Assembly (NCBI GenBank): GCA_032718565.1
Contig: JAVGVS010000764.1
Span: 1 to 64,000 of the forward strand
DNA: 64,000 nucleotides
Direction of reading: 5' to 3'
Source: Distichodus sexfasciatus
Taxonomy: Eukaryota > Chordata > Actinopteri > Characiformes > Distichodontidae
Position 1 is the stretch's first letter; each line of letters begins with the position of its first letter. Shown piece by piece: positions 1 to 10,879 of this stretch. The notes under the pieces were generated by a model. It was not told the DNA's origin and did no database searches. It was given only the letters and a program-made list of their open reading frames with translations. The translations under genes were made by a program, and so were the position numbers.

Positions 1-37
<37 letters not shown>

Positions 38-38
38 T
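1..38. repeat. (AT)n/(AC)n microsatellite
   Basis: Alternating AT then AC dinucleotides at the left window edge. They lie in the intron just before the first visible dctn3 exon. Confidence 0.95.
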
Positions 39-93
39 AAAAAATGTCCACATATGGTTATACTTTTTGCTTTCTCTTGCTTTACTAACTTAG

Positions 94-697
94 CTGTTCC
101 TGAACTCACTACAAAAGTGCAGCGGCTGTCTCAGATACACATCAAGCAGCAGGTGGGACTTTTTTTTTATCTGACGGTCCTCTTTGGAATTTATGTGGAG
201 GTACTTGTGCATATGATGCCGTTAGCTATACCATTCTCATATAATTAATATATGTAGTCCTACAATCTTTAGTCAATTAGATTTTTCCCCTGCATTGGCA
301 AGAGAAAATGTGGTTTTAATTATACTGTGTATAAATTACAGGACCAAAATGAAGAGTTATCTGCAGAAGTGAAAGAACTGTTTGAAGAATACAACAAAAT
401 GGTATCTTTTTGCACAAAGATTCTTCAACCTCTTTGAAGAATACAACAAAGAGTATATGATTATGACTTCCTCACCATTGCTTTGATCTAATGTAAAAAA
501 GTGAATACGTTTGTTTACATGATCCTCATGTGAGTGATAACATAGTTACTGTTGTTATATTGTAGAAACCTTGAACATAAAACAACTTTCATTCCTTAAT
601 GCTACCCCAGATTTTGCTTCTGTCAAAACAGTTTGCTCAGTGGGATGAAACTCTTCGGAAACTGGAGTCACCTAAACAACAGCAGTCAACTGAGTAG
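94..697 (+). CDS. dctn3: Dynactin subunit 3 (p24/p22), last three coding exons
   Basis: The product is the small coiled-coil subunit of the dynactin shoulder/sidearm, which works with cytoplasmic dynein. Three exons are visible: 94-152 (after TAG, donor GT at 153), 342-401 (donor GT at 402) and 611-697 (after CAG, stop TAG at 695-697). Phases join cleanly. The reading runs through VPELTTKVQRLSQIHI, then DQNEELSAEVKELFEEYN, then LLLSKQFAQWDETLRKLE before the stop. This parallels the C-terminus of vertebrate DCTN3, which has QRLAQIHIQQQDQ and LLSKQFVQWDE. The 5' exons lie outside the window. The heptad-like Leu/Ile spacing fits a coiled coil. No lesion is seen, so the gene looks functional. Identification rests on recalled family sequence. 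Confidence 0.9.
381..450 (+). repeat. 18-bp exon-end duplication in a dctn3 intron
   Basis: TTTGAAGAATACAACAAA occurs at 381-398, at the end of the middle visible dctn3 exon, and again at 433-450, inside the following intron. The second copy is not followed by a GT donor at the matching place. It looks like a short local duplication. Confidence 0.85.
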
Positions 698-1128
698 TGG
701 AATAATGCTCTGTATTTTGCATGGTTTAAATGAAAACAGTATTTTCTTTAATTGTCTTTCAGATCTGTCTTTCAACAGTTTAGCAGTTTATGTAGATTCC
801 AATATGAAATGTAATCTAAAGCTTTAGTCTTGTACTTGATTTACTTTTTGAGTGATAAACATGTCCATGTATTTGAGTGACATAATTAATTTGTCCTAAA
901 TATTATTACCAGTGTTTAAGCGATATTTCCTTGTGCTGATCTATGAGCATGTCTGCACTACACATTGTGGTGTTGATTTAAACTCAACTCAATATATTCA
1001 CTGATGTCCATGAAACCTTCCACGAAAGCACTATGATGTAAGATTAATATTACAAAATATTTCTCATCAAGTTGTTTTTATGTTTTGATTATTCATTACC
1101 TAAACAACACTGTAATTAGGAAAATAAA
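698..1128 (+). other. dctn3: dctn3 3' UTR with AATAAA
   Basis: AT-rich sequence follows the dctn3 stop with no further coding signal. A canonical AATAAA lies at 1123-1128. Transcript cleavage is expected shortly downstream, but this is inferred from the hexamer only. Confidence 0.55.
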
Positions 1129-1959
1129 GCTAATATGCTAGAATCAAGCTGTCAAACTATGTGGTATATTTTATATGTTAAATGTTAGCTTTGTTCAGTC
1201 TTGCCCAATCCTGTATTTGGTCTGCTGCCTGCTTTATAAAAATATATATAATTACTAATTTATTAATGCTTGAAAATTTGTTTGGTTTGCAAATTCTTTG
1301 TAAGAACTACTTTCCCATTTTGTAAGGATTGTGTTGATAAAATAACTTGCGGGATATCTATTAAACGTCTTTCAGAGTGAAGGTTTTCCCATTTGCATAA
1401 TAGTGCTCATAATTGTGTTTAGATATTTAATTTAGATTCAAACCATTTTCTTGTACAAAAATGTGTTAGCTTTGCTAAAAAATATATTGACATTGAGTAT
1501 TTGACAAATATATTTGATATTGAGACACCATTTACTTTATTTGAAGATACAGTGGGTTCTCTGTCATTTCCAATTTTATCCAATTTACATTGCTTTATCC
1601 TGTATTTCACATGATTAATGCTATTAGGCTGTATAGTGATTGTTGGACTTTAACTGAAACTGCAATTTTAGTGCCACTGCTATGTAGTGATTGTTCAACT
1701 GTTTTGTGTACCTGTGGTGACCATAGTACTATCAGAGATTACTCTGCCTACAGGTGTTTCTAACTTCACAGTGACGTTTCTAGAAAGAATGGAATTGGAG
1801 GTAATTTATTTTTACACCATTAAGTTTGAAACTTGATCCTTAGTTTTGGTATACTTAACAAAACATAAGTAATACGCTTTGATAATATATTGCATTTGAA
1901 CATGGAGGCCACCAGGAGGCGCAAATCAAGAGTCGCAAAACAGGCGGAGCTCTGCAATA
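1129..1959. other. dctn3-ttk intergenic spacer
   Basis: AT-rich spacer between the dctn3 polyadenylation signal and the presumed ttk promoter. I see no coding exon and no clear repeat family. The short open frames here lack homology-like features. Confidence 0.5.
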
Positions 1960-2030
1960 TGAAATAACCAATAGGCGCGAGAGGCTGGGGAAGTTGGACA
2001 ATTTGAAAATTCATTTGGACAAAACCAGTT
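1960..2030 (+). promoter_or_regulatory. ttk: Candidate ttk core promoter (CCAAT plus CHR-like)
   Basis: A CCAAT box lies at 1968-1972 in AACCAATAGG. A GC-rich GGCGCGAG follows at about 1974, and TTTGAA lies at 2002-2007, about 30 bp after the CCAAT. TTTGAA is the CHR core used with NF-Y-bound CCAAT boxes by G2/M genes under DREAM/MuvB control. TTK is a known cell-cycle-regulated gene of this class. The role here is inferred from motif spacing and position upstream of ttk. Confidence 0.4.
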
Positions 2031-2114
2031 CATCCTGATTGAACCTCTATGGATTATTTCACTGATGTACACAATTCCTGCGCAATTTAGCGGCAATTTT
2101 TAGGTCTTCTGAAG
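2031..2114 (+). other. ttk: Possible ttk non-coding exon 1
   Basis: The segment ends in GAAG followed by GTATGT, a good donor at 2115, just downstream of the CCAAT/CHR motifs. The coding exon at 11670 begins two bases after a CAG acceptor (TGTGCAG then TTATGG), so an upstream 5' UTR exon is expected. The 5' border is not visible. This is inference; a transcript would settle it. Confidence 0.35.
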
Positions 2115-2432
2115 GTATGTTGCACGTCCTTAGTTGACAATACTTATGTAGAGTGGGTGACTGTAATGGTTTTTTAATCTACTTACGTTGGTAGAATGGG
2201 TAACGTTTAGTCGGTGTGTCTGCAGCAACTCTTAGCCGATGTTAGCCACGTATTTAGCCTTAACTTTGCACTGCTTCCGCTCGAAGTTAAATCGTTGATG
2301 TGCTGTAAAATACCCATATTAACTAGACTAGTGAGTACATTAAATCACGACATGGTAGTCATGATCTGTAGTTCGCCGTATAACGGTGGCAACGTTGCCT
2401 AGTTAGCACATGTGGGCCAGCTCCGGAGTAAA

Positions 2433-3690
2433 GTCAGCAGTGGGCTCGATATTCGCAAGACTTTCACAGATCTCTGTGTTTACACTGTTAAAACATTACG
2501 AAAACAAGGAAACGCCGCATTCACACATACACATATGTTTATAACATTACATACATGCTTTAATTATTCCATGAAATAAAAAAACCCATAATTAAAACAA
2601 GTAATTTGTTTAAAAAAAGTTTATTACCGTTAGACAACACTTTGAAAACTGAAAACACCATTCCAACGTACTTGCACAAATTCACAAGATCATACAGGGC
2701 TCACTAGCAATCGTGAAACAGAAAATAAATGTCCATGTCCATTCTTTTATACGCAGGCAGAAAATACGACATGCTCAGTTTCAACTTCTGGTCAAAGGAT
2801 ATCATCCATTTTTTTTAAACTTTTGAAACCTGTACACTGTAAGAAAAAACTGGTTCTTCATTAGTGCTTTGGAGCACATTGAGTGCTCTGGAGAACCTTT
2901 TTATGATGTAGATGTGGTGTTTAAGGTTCTTTCGAGAACAGAATGCAAAAAAGGAGTTCTTTAAGTAACACCTTATCTCATTTTCAGTGCTTTGAAGAAC
3001 CTTTATGTTAAAGTATGACGATAATGGCTACTGACCCTGTGCCTAACCTACTGATTTACTTGTGCCTGTGTGTAAAAATTATTGTTATGGTCCATTTTTA
3101 ATTGTAACAGACATCTGCCACTGTTTTTTATTGCAATTTATAAAAAGTAATTGAGGGTCTTTGTAGAGCCAGAGAAGGTTCCCCTATAGCATCATTGTGA
3201 AGATCCAATGTTGGTTCAAATATTTTTAAGAGTATAGAATATTTGAGAAATTAATTCATATGCCTCAGCCATTATTTTCTAAGTAGTTGGAACATACAGC
3301 ATCCTAATGCTCCAAAGCCAATGAACCCAACAACCATAGCGTGTGTTCAAAGGGCATGCCTAAATCGACACATTTCATGAATTCTATCACTTGAGAAACC
3401 TGTACAATATTTGTTAAATTAATTGATGTGCCTTATATAAATTACTTTCTATGCAGGTGAAAATGATATAATGCTCTAAAGACAAAGAACCCAGCAACTG
3501 TAGCTTGTGGTCAAAGAGAATAAGTAAACTTACTATAACATGCACTTTTGGATTTTTAAAATTTGTGGAATCAATTAATGTATTAATATTTGTTTTTTTG
3601 CAAGTTGAACAAAGAGCATAACAATGCTCCAAAGCCAAAGAGCCTAACAACTCTAGGTTGTGGTCAAAGGACATGAATGAAGGTTGAAGG
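2433..3690. repeat. Left arm of a long imperfect inverted repeat
   Basis: Segments reappear in reverse complement near 10880-11512. Shared blocks include CAGACTTTCACAGATCT-like sequence with AACAAGGAAAC, then TTTAATTATTCCAT. Next come about three degenerate units reading roughly AATGCTCCAAAG, AACCTAACAACT, then GTGGTCAAAG near 3320, 3470 and 3630. The stretch at 2830-3010 also holds degenerate GGTTCTT/AAGAACC repeats. No coding content is seen. It could be one end of an old foldback-type element later split by the hAT/Gypsy nest. Confidence 0.5.
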
Positions 3691-4509
3691 TTACTTTAGT
3701 GTCATCAGCAGCTTTATACATGTACAAAGGGCGATGAGACGGCTTTACCCTGTGGCCATGGTGCATGGTCCATGGTAGGGGTGTGCGATATTAGAAAAAA
3801 AAAAATCTCAATATTTTCTGGGACTTTGACGATAATGATAATTCCACGATATTTCGCATCCTTTAAACATGTAAGTCTTATTAAGATCAAGCTTGGTCTT
3901 GGTAATAGAAAATGAAGTTTAGCTTAATGAAACAGTTAAGGGAAACAGGTCTTATTTATTTAATTAAAACTAAAGTAAAAAAAAACAAACATTAAATTCA
4001 CCAGTCAATATTTTACAGTATGTATTATAGTACATAACTGAACAGTGGCCTTCAGGATGTACACAAACATTTGCACTGAGACCAACAAAACTATTATAAT
4101 GAGAGCGCCTACTATTCATGTAAACAAAAGCTATAAATGCACAGGGAATAAAATACCTGAACATCACAATTACAGGCTGTGAACTGAACTGTGCAAGCAA
4201 GAACACAAATCTAACATACTGTAATATACTGTAAACATCTAAACATCCATCGAATACTGCAGAAGTAGCATTTGTGAACACGTTTTACACAAACTAACAC
4301 TATAAAAAAAAATTACTAACTTTATTGTCGTAAGGCACTTTTTTTGCAGAATGAGTCCGCCAAAGTTTGCTTAGTGTGTTGTTGTGCTTGTACCTTGGGT
4401 AATTTAGACTTGTCCTGGCCAGTTGACTTCTTGAGCTTTTCTTTGTATTCTGTGCGGTGGTTAGTTCGCAAATGGTGAAACAAGTTAGTTGTCGAACTGT
4501 CTTCAACAG

Positions 4510-4686
4510 TGTTGAGTATCAGCATAAACCAGGGAAGAACACTCAGCTTTTTTTCTGCTTCAACAGCTTTTATTCCAAACAACACGGGCACGGAACTCCT
4601 TCTTCTTCTTGCGTACTTCTCTTACTCTACCACAGCTCCCCCTAGTGGTACTTCTTAATAAGCAGAGTTTGTAATCAAACACAACA
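4510..4686 (-). repeat. Gypsy LTR (3' LTR in element orientation)
   Basis: 177-bp direct copy of 9218-9391. It reads TGTTGAGTATC to AACACAACA on the plus strand. On the minus strand it contains GGAATAAAAG, a plausible polyadenylation signal. Confidence 0.93.
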
Positions 4687-4700
4687 TCTCTCCCTTACTT
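4687..4700 (-). other. Polypurine tract of the Gypsy element
   Basis: On the minus strand AAGTAAGGGAGAGA directly precedes the 3' LTR. This is the expected place and composition for the plus-strand primer of an LTR element. Confidence 0.7.
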
Positions 4701-5043
4701 AACAGTAACACCTGTACTTTCTTACACTTGTACAGTAATACTGACAAGAACCAAAAGCCTGGAATTTACCCTTTTTCTCTCTCATATATATGTATACATA
4801 CATATGTATACTTCATCCATCTACCAAACAATATCTTGTTAATCCCCCAAACACAACATGAACATTTTTATAAGTCTTATAACAGTCTGACTTAACCTTA
4901 CACATATTGTGGTTTCACTTTTACCATCTTGCTATTCAGGTTTACGTTACATAGTCCTCCAGCCACATTGGCTTCCTTCTGACACGCTGTCTTATAGGAC
5001 TATCCACATTTTCTGATGTTAAGGCAGAACTTGGTTGTTCCTC

Positions 5044-8000
5044 TCACCTGAGATCTGTATGCAATGGTGCCAGGTGAGACACATCCCAAGTCCGTCCATC
5101 GCTCAATTCGTAGCTGTGCTTTCCCCTTCTCCTGATAATCTGCATGGGGCCACTGAATTTTGAGGTTCCTTTCCTAACACGTGCCGGTTTTCTCACACGT
5201 ACACAATCCCCTTCCCTTAGCTTTGGAATTTCAGCCTTCCGTTTTGTATCCAGGTACGCTTTCATTTTTAGTTGTTTCTTCTGTACTATGGTTCTCAGTT
5301 TCCTTGCAGCAGGGGTTACGTTGCCTGGCGTGAGAATTGACAACTTTGTTCTCATCCTTCTTCCGAACAGGAGCTCGAAGGGTGACTTTCCTGTAGTGGC
5401 GTGAGGGGTAGCTCTGTACGTTTGCAAGAATTCTACAACAAAGGAAGTCCATGGGGCTCGTTCTCTTTGTGCAGTCAGGATAGCATCCTTCAGTACCTTA
5501 TTCCAACGTTCAACCGCTCCATTTCCTTCAGGGTGGTATATGGAGGTGCGAATATGTTTGACATCTCTCTCTTGCAGAAATTCTTTAAATTCTGAAGAGT
5601 GAAACTGAGGGCCGTTATCTGTAACAATCTCCAGTGGATTCCCTTTTTGACTGAAGACTGATGACAGGAAACTCATAACAGTCTCTACTGTCACGTTTGA
5701 TGCGAATGCTACTTCTGGCCATTTGGAGTAGTAGTCAATTAATGTAATAGCATATCTGCAGCTAGCAGGACCTATCTCAAAAGGACCCACCACATCCATG
5801 CCAAGTTTCTGCCAAGGGCCTGCTGGACACCTGACTGGAGTCAGTGGTGCATGTGTGGTTCTAGCTGTCTTATCATGCAGCTGGCAGGTGACACAGGTTG
5901 ATATGGTGGACTGTACTTGCAAATCCATCTTAGGCCACCAATATAGCTCTCTCAGCCTTTGCTTGGTCCTTACGATCCCTTGATGGCACTCGTGAGCTAG
6001 AGTGACCAACCTTGAACGCAAACTGAGTGGTGCAATCAACTTATGCGTTCCTCTCAACACGTACGTATGAGTCATGAATAGGTAGTTCGTCTTGTACTGG
6101 AAAGTAAGGAATCATGTCATCAGGCAGACTTTTAGCTGTTGCTGGCCAACTGTTCTCAACATGCTTGCGAAGTTTGGTAAGCTCAGGGCAGGACAAGCAC
6201 TCAACAGCAAATTCGGTCAGCGGCACCGCTGACAACAGGGTGCTCACGGCAGCTACAGTTTCTGGTTCGGCGTCCAAGTCTGGGTTATTGTCATTCGGCA
6301 GGGGCAATCGGGACAGACAGTCTGCGACTGGTTGTCAACACCGCGCTTGTACTCCATATCATAATTAAAGCAAAGCAATCTGGCGGACCATCGGGCTACT
6401 CTCAGTCCAGCCCTTCCCATACCCTTAGTAGTCAAGAGGGTAGTCAGAGCTTGGTGGTCCGACCTCAACTTGAATTTTATTCCCCACAGATATGTTCTCC
6501 AGCGCTCAGTGGTCCAGACACAAGCAAGGGCTTCTTTTTCGACTACCGAATATTTCCGCTCTGCAGCGGTCAGAGCTCTAGAAGCGAAAGCCACTGTCCT
6601 CTCTGATTTATCTGGATGGAGCTGGGTTAGCACCACCGATACCATAATCCGATGCGTCAGTTGTGACAATTGTAGGCAATGCTGGGTCAAATAAAGCCAG
6701 TGCAGAGCTCTCTGCAATCAGTCTTCTGACTAGGGCTGCTCGATTATGAAAAAAAACATAATCACGATTAATTTGGTCAATCTTGAAATCACGATTATTT
6801 AACACTTTACTTTGTGTTACTATTTAAGACTTTATGCTGCTCTCCTCCTTCCGCCATCTTTACCCGCTCAGACTGTACACCACCACCAGAACACACACGT
6901 GCGTTCAGTCTTCGGAAGGTGCGTTAGTGTGCGTGCGTGTGTCATTCGGAACACAAGACAAAATATGAGTATACTTGCAGAGCGTAATGTGGCAAAATAA
7001 TTGTAATTATAATTGTTTTTTGTCGATTACATTATTTTTGTGATTGTTTGGAGCTGAAATTGAAATTGAAATTAAAATTCGATTAATTGCACAGCCTTAC
7101 TTCTGACTTTTTGGAAGCTCTTCTTAGCTTTTGTAGTCCAACTGAACCCTGAATTTGCTCTAAGCACCTCTCTCATAGGTTCAACTACAGCTGCAAAGTT
7201 TGGAATGAATTTTGCATACCATGCTGTAAGGCCTAAGAACAATCTTAGCGTAGATGCATCCACAGGTGACGGAGCCTTACATATTGCCTCCAGGTGACTG
7301 TCATCTGGCATCAATCCCTCTTTAGAGATGGTATGACCCAGAAATGTGAGTTTTTCCTGGTGAAATTTACATTTCTTCTCATTTAGACACAGCCCTGCTT
7401 CTTGAAGTTTGCGCAGCACCGTCTTTAGGTGAGCATCATGACTAGCAATAGAGTCACCAAACACAATGACGTCATCCAGGTAACACTGGACACCTGGAAC
7501 ATCTTTGAGGATCGTGGACATCAATTTCTGAAATGCTGCTGGGGCCGAAGCTAACCCATAGCAGACTCTTTTGTAAAGAAACAGCCCCTCATGTGTTATG
7601 AAGGCAGTAAGGTCTCTGCTATCTTCATGTAAGGGGACCTGATGGTAGGCATTTGCAAGATCAATTGTGGAAAATCTCACTGCACCTCTCAGCTGCGAAA
7701 ACAGTTCCTCAACGTGCGGAATGGGGTAACTGTCCACAACAATTGCCTTGTTCGGTTCCCTGAGATCCCACACACATTCTGATATCACCCGATTTCTTCT
7801 GGGTCACTACGATAGGTGATACCCAGGGCGAAGCATCCACTCTTTCAATGACGTCTGCTGCTAACAAACGTTCGAGTTCTGTTGACACAGCATCCCTCAC
7901 AGAAAACGGTAATCGGCGCAGTTTCTGTTGCACAGGTGCCACCTGTTCACGCAATTTCACTTTATGCACAAAGTTCTTTGCACACCCAAAACTTGCTGCT

Positions 8001-8389
8001 GAGGAGTTTGACACCTGGAACACGGATTCTTTGTCAGTAAGTACTGTGTTTCCCTTTATGCATAGATTCAAGGAAGATATCAAGTCCATACCCATCAGTG
8101 GGTTTCCACTTTTCACAATATAGAATGTAGCAAGTACTGAACGATGTCCATGTGTTGCCTGAGTGTTAATGCGTCCCAGCACAGGAAGATTATCTTTGGA
8201 ATAAGTGACAAGATGTACATCTGCATGTTCCAGAGGCAATCCAGAAAAGTGTTGTTTGTATATACCTTCTGGCAACAGAGATGCAGAGGATCCCGTATCC
8301 ACAATCAGTTCCTGCATTGTACTTCCAGAGGCAGTGCTCATTTGGACATTACACAAAATTTTGTTTGGCGCCGGAGATGTGCTAGTCAT
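5044..8389 (-). pseudogene. Gypsy pol remnant: protease, RT, RNase H, integrase
   Basis: Minus-strand polyprotein in several frames. The protease (about 8310-8200) has the aspartic motif VDTGSSASLLP. The RT (about 7790-7100) shows VDSYPIPHVEE, FSTIDLANAYHQVPL and the catalytic YLDDVIVFGD, then GLTAWYAKFI of the connection region. RNase H (about 6700-6430) has VVEKEALACVW and LRSDHQALTTL. Integrase (about 5990-5080) has a zinc-binding region with CVTCQ, then the DDE core in MDVVGPFE, IVTDNGPQF and HPEGNGAVERWN. Breaks: a frame change near 7770, the MITE at 6731-7099, and frame changes near 6310 and 6070. These domains would copy and insert the element's DNA, but this copy cannot make an intact polyprotein. 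Confidence 0.9.
6731..7099. mobile_element. hAT MITE inside the Gypsy pol region
   Basis: The 369-bp insert has inverted ends TAGGGCTGCTCGATTA and the complement of TAAGGCTGTGCAATTAA. An exact 8-bp duplication CTTCTGAC lies at 6723-6730 and 7100-7107. Removing it and one duplication rejoins RT/RNase H sequence. No coding content. Confidence 0.9.
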
Positions 8390-8422
8390 GTACAGGACAG
8401 TCAGTTCAGGAACTTCAATTTC

Positions 8423-9203
8423 TCAGATCTCTTGTTTTCGTGTTGAGCGGCATACCTTTGCAAAATGCCCCATTTTGCCGCATAATTTGCATGTCTTATT
8501 TAGAGCCGGGCAATGCTTGGAGTTTGCTAAATGACTGCTTGAATCACAACGGTAGCATCTGCGTTCAGGCTGTACTCTTATCCGACTGTGTTGCGTTAAT
8601 TGCGTACCCTTGTGTGCGTTCGCTTCTCTTTTTTTCACATACAGTCTCTGTACTGGTAGTTCAGCAGGTTTTGCGAACTCACTCGCATTGGCCATTGCAT
8701 TTTCAAGCTGATTCGCGATTTGTATGGCTTTGTCCAAAGTTAAATCTGCTTCCAGCAATAAACGTTCCCGAACTCGGCTGCTATGTACTTTCTCAACGAT
8801 TTGATCTCGCAGCATTTCCTCTTCTTTATCCCCAAATGCACATAAAGACACCATATCACGGAGCGCAGCCACATATTGCAGAATATTTTCGTCATGCCTT
8901 TGTTCTCTTTGTCGAAACTTGTGTCATTCTGCAATAATATTAACTTTCGGGACGAAATGTGACCTGAGTGCAGTTAGTGCAGATGCATATGTCGTACCCC
9001 GTATTTGGAAGGGTGTAAAAGATTCGCTGGGCTTCTGTTCCAAGGCATTGGAGCAGCGTGGCACGCTTCCTAGTATCAGGCCAGTCATCCCCCTCCGCAT
9101 GAATCGCCAGCAGATAGTTCTCAAACATCATTATCCATGTACTGCATGGAATTGCAGGTTCCCCAGGGCATTGCAAATATGTAGGAGGAAGATTAACTGC
9201 CAT
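8423..9203 (-). pseudogene. Gypsy gag remnant with two CCHC knuckles
   Basis: A minus-strand frame opens with ATG at 9203, 14 bases inside the internal region, reading MAVNLPPTYLQ. A capsid-like helical stretch follows. After a frame change near 8930 the second frame runs from about 8872 to the stop at 8423. It ends in two zinc knuckles, CYRCDSSSHLANSKHC and CKLCGKMGHFAKVC, preceded by basic sequence. Gag would package element RNA. The frame break makes this copy non-functional unless it is a sequencing error. gag and pol appear as separate frames. Confidence 0.8.
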
Positions 9204-9214
9204 CCTCGTCGCCA
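9200..9214 (-). promoter_or_regulatory. Primer-binding site of the Gypsy element
   Basis: On the minus strand TGGCGACGAGGATGG begins three bases after the 5' LTR. It occupies the tRNA primer position and begins TGG as expected from a tRNA CCA end. The tRNA species is not assigned. Confidence 0.6.
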
Positions 9215-9217
9215 GTT

Positions 9218-9391
9218 TGTTGAGTATCAGCATAAACCAGGGAAGAACACTCAGCTTTTTTTCTGCTTCAACAGCTTTTATTCCAAACAACACGGGCACG
9301 AAACTCCTTCTTCTTGCGTGCTTCTCTTACTCTACCACAGCTCCCCCTAGTGGTACTTCTTAATAAGCAGAGTTTGTAATCAAACACAACA
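9218..9391 (-). repeat. Gypsy LTR (5' LTR in element orientation)
   Basis: 174-bp partner of 4510-4686. It has the same TG/CA ends and differs by about two substitutions and one TTC unit by hand comparison. Confidence 0.93.
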
Positions 9392-9835
9392 AACAGCAAC
9401 CGATTTACCACATAGTTTACAGATTGCCGTCTTTTCAGCAACATCAGTCTTTTCAAACCTAAACCACTGCCACGCGAGTGAGAATGAACCATCAAGCGCT
9501 GTTTGTTCACTCATTTTGAGGCAGCGAGCGGGGCTAACGTTCAGGCTTGCTGAACGTGCACGCCTACGCAACTCGCTTTGCGCACGCGCAGTGGTCTGAA
9601 CTGTGTGTGTGTGTGTTTTGGTTTGGGGTTTTTTATGCGAGTTACATACTCGATAATTTGATCTCGCACACCGTTAAAACAGCAATTGCGATATTATCGT
9701 AAATGATGTATATCGCACACGCCTAGTCCATGGTAACATTCAACAGGGCGCAAGGTGTAACAGACAGTTCAGTATTGGAACATTATAGAGTGAAAATGGA
9801 ATGAAAACCGTTGTATTGTTGATATAGTTCATAAC

Positions 9836-10868
9836 TTTGCACGAGGTAGGCAAAATGGCTTGCAGCAAAAAATTCGCGGGCATAAATTTCAAAGTCGCGT
9901 GTGCAAATGTGAAACTCGAGAGCACAAAATTAAGAATCGAGTTCGCGGTTGTGATATTGCGCGCGAACTGTATTTTTCCTCTCGATGTGTTAAATGTTCT
10001 CCCGTGCGAAGTAGATGACCGACGAGCGGCTTTTTTGCTCGAGTGAGATTTCTGCGCGCGCGGTTTGAAAGGGGGCGGGTTTTGGCAGTTTGGGGTCGGG
10101 GTTTTGGCAGCTTCTGCCTGCGAATCCTATTGGCCGATGGCTCCTAGTCTTGCGATTGACTGCACACTACAGACAGTTTTTACAGAAAAACCAAAGATGA
10201 CGTAGAAAGAGGAACGGCGAAAGGTAGATTAAACGCAAGTTATAGTTTACCAACCTTATAATTATAATTTAATAGTTAGGTCTTACACGTTTAATAAGCA
10301 CGCAATCAATGGCTCCCCCTGCCCACTTGTCTGTCCCCAATTCAACATAAACACAGATGCACAAGTCAGTCACAAGATGATCACTAGATGATCAGCCGTT
10401 TTGCATAGTTGAGGATGCAGGCTTCAGGAATCTGATAAATAACCTCTGCCCAAAATACACAATGCCAAGCAGGCGTTACTTTTCGGACGTCAAGTTACCG
10501 GAGGGGTTACATTTAACATTTTACGAGTTACATTTTATTTATTTAAATTTGTAAAGAAAATTTGTTATGAAAATAAAGCATTATATTAAAGAAAATTTGA
10601 TTTTTGTTTGTATTTGCTGTAGAGCTGCCACTATTATATGTCACTATTATAAAAGTAACTAGTAAACAGGGAAAGTAACTACCGCGTTACATTAAAAAAG
10701 TTAAAAACCCATTTTTTTGTGTCGATGTCGTCGACTACTCGCAGCAGCTCTAATTTTCTGTTATCTGGGGAAAAAATCGGTATTGGAAAAATCGGTATCG
10801 GCCGATCACACTTACAAAAAAAACGGTAATCGGAATCAGCCAAGAAAATTGCAATCGGTGCATCCCTA
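9836..10868. mobile_element. Truncated hAT MITE with shared core
   Basis: The right end, GGTGCATCCCTA at 10857-10868, is the complement of TAGGGATGCACC, the terminus of the element at 27338. The core at about 10110-10300 matches, in reverse, cores at 24238-24424, 27888-28072 and 31348-31535. No matching left terminus or 8-bp duplication is evident, so it is probably 5' truncated. It lies in ttk intron 1. Confidence 0.6.
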
Positions 10869-10879
10869 AATTAGATGCA

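Larger units (their letters stand above)
4510..9391 (-). mobile_element. Gypsy-type LTR retrotransposon, near full length
   Basis: Near-identical LTRs (4510-4686 and 9218-9391) start TG and end CA. The element is flanked by the 5-bp duplication AACAG (4505-4509 and 9392-9396). On the minus strand the order is gag with CCHC knuckles, protease, reverse transcriptase, RNase H and integrase, the Gypsy order. No env-like frame lies in the roughly 360 bp between integrase and the 3' LTR. By eye the LTRs differ by two substitutions and a 3-base indel, suggesting recent insertion. The genes already carry several frameshifts and a 369-bp MITE, so this copy is dead. Confidence 0.93.
4322..9514 (-). pseudogene. 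hAT transposase N-terminus (BED zinc finger), split by Gypsy
   Basis: Reading on the minus strand from ATG at 9514, the first part has the aromatic WQWFRFEK stretch followed by CKLCGKSVA, the first half of a BED zinc finger (Cys-x2-Cys). The reading is then cut by the Gypsy LTR at 9391. It resumes at about 4504 with TTNLFHHLRTNH, which supplies the finger's His pair, and runs to a stop near 4322. The RNase H-fold catalytic domain and the C-terminal dimerisation region are missing. It therefore cannot encode an active transposase. At most the small finger protein existed before the Gypsy insertion. Confidence 0.75.
3776..9725 (-). mobile_element. hAT element with 8-bp TSD, split by a Gypsy insertion
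   Basis: The 8-bp target duplication GTCCATGG sits at 3768-3775 and 9726-9733. The termini are inverted: TAGGGGTGTGCGATAT on the left and the complement of TAGGCGTGTGCGATAT on the right. Both features fit the hAT superfamily. Without the 4.9-kb Gypsy at 4510-9391 and its 5-bp duplication, the element is only about 1.06 kb. It retains just the N-terminal BED-finger part of a minus-strand transposase, so it is an internally deleted, non-autonomous copy. It lies in ttk intron 1. Confidence 0.85.

Noticed and set aside
4687..5043. Possible env gene of the Gypsy element
   Set aside because: Only about 360 bp lies between integrase and the 3' LTR, and no signal-peptide or membrane-type frame is present.
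9837..10046. Open frame of 69 codons as a host exon
   Set aside because: It lies inside a hAT-derived element, and the same sequence type recurs in other copies without an open frame.
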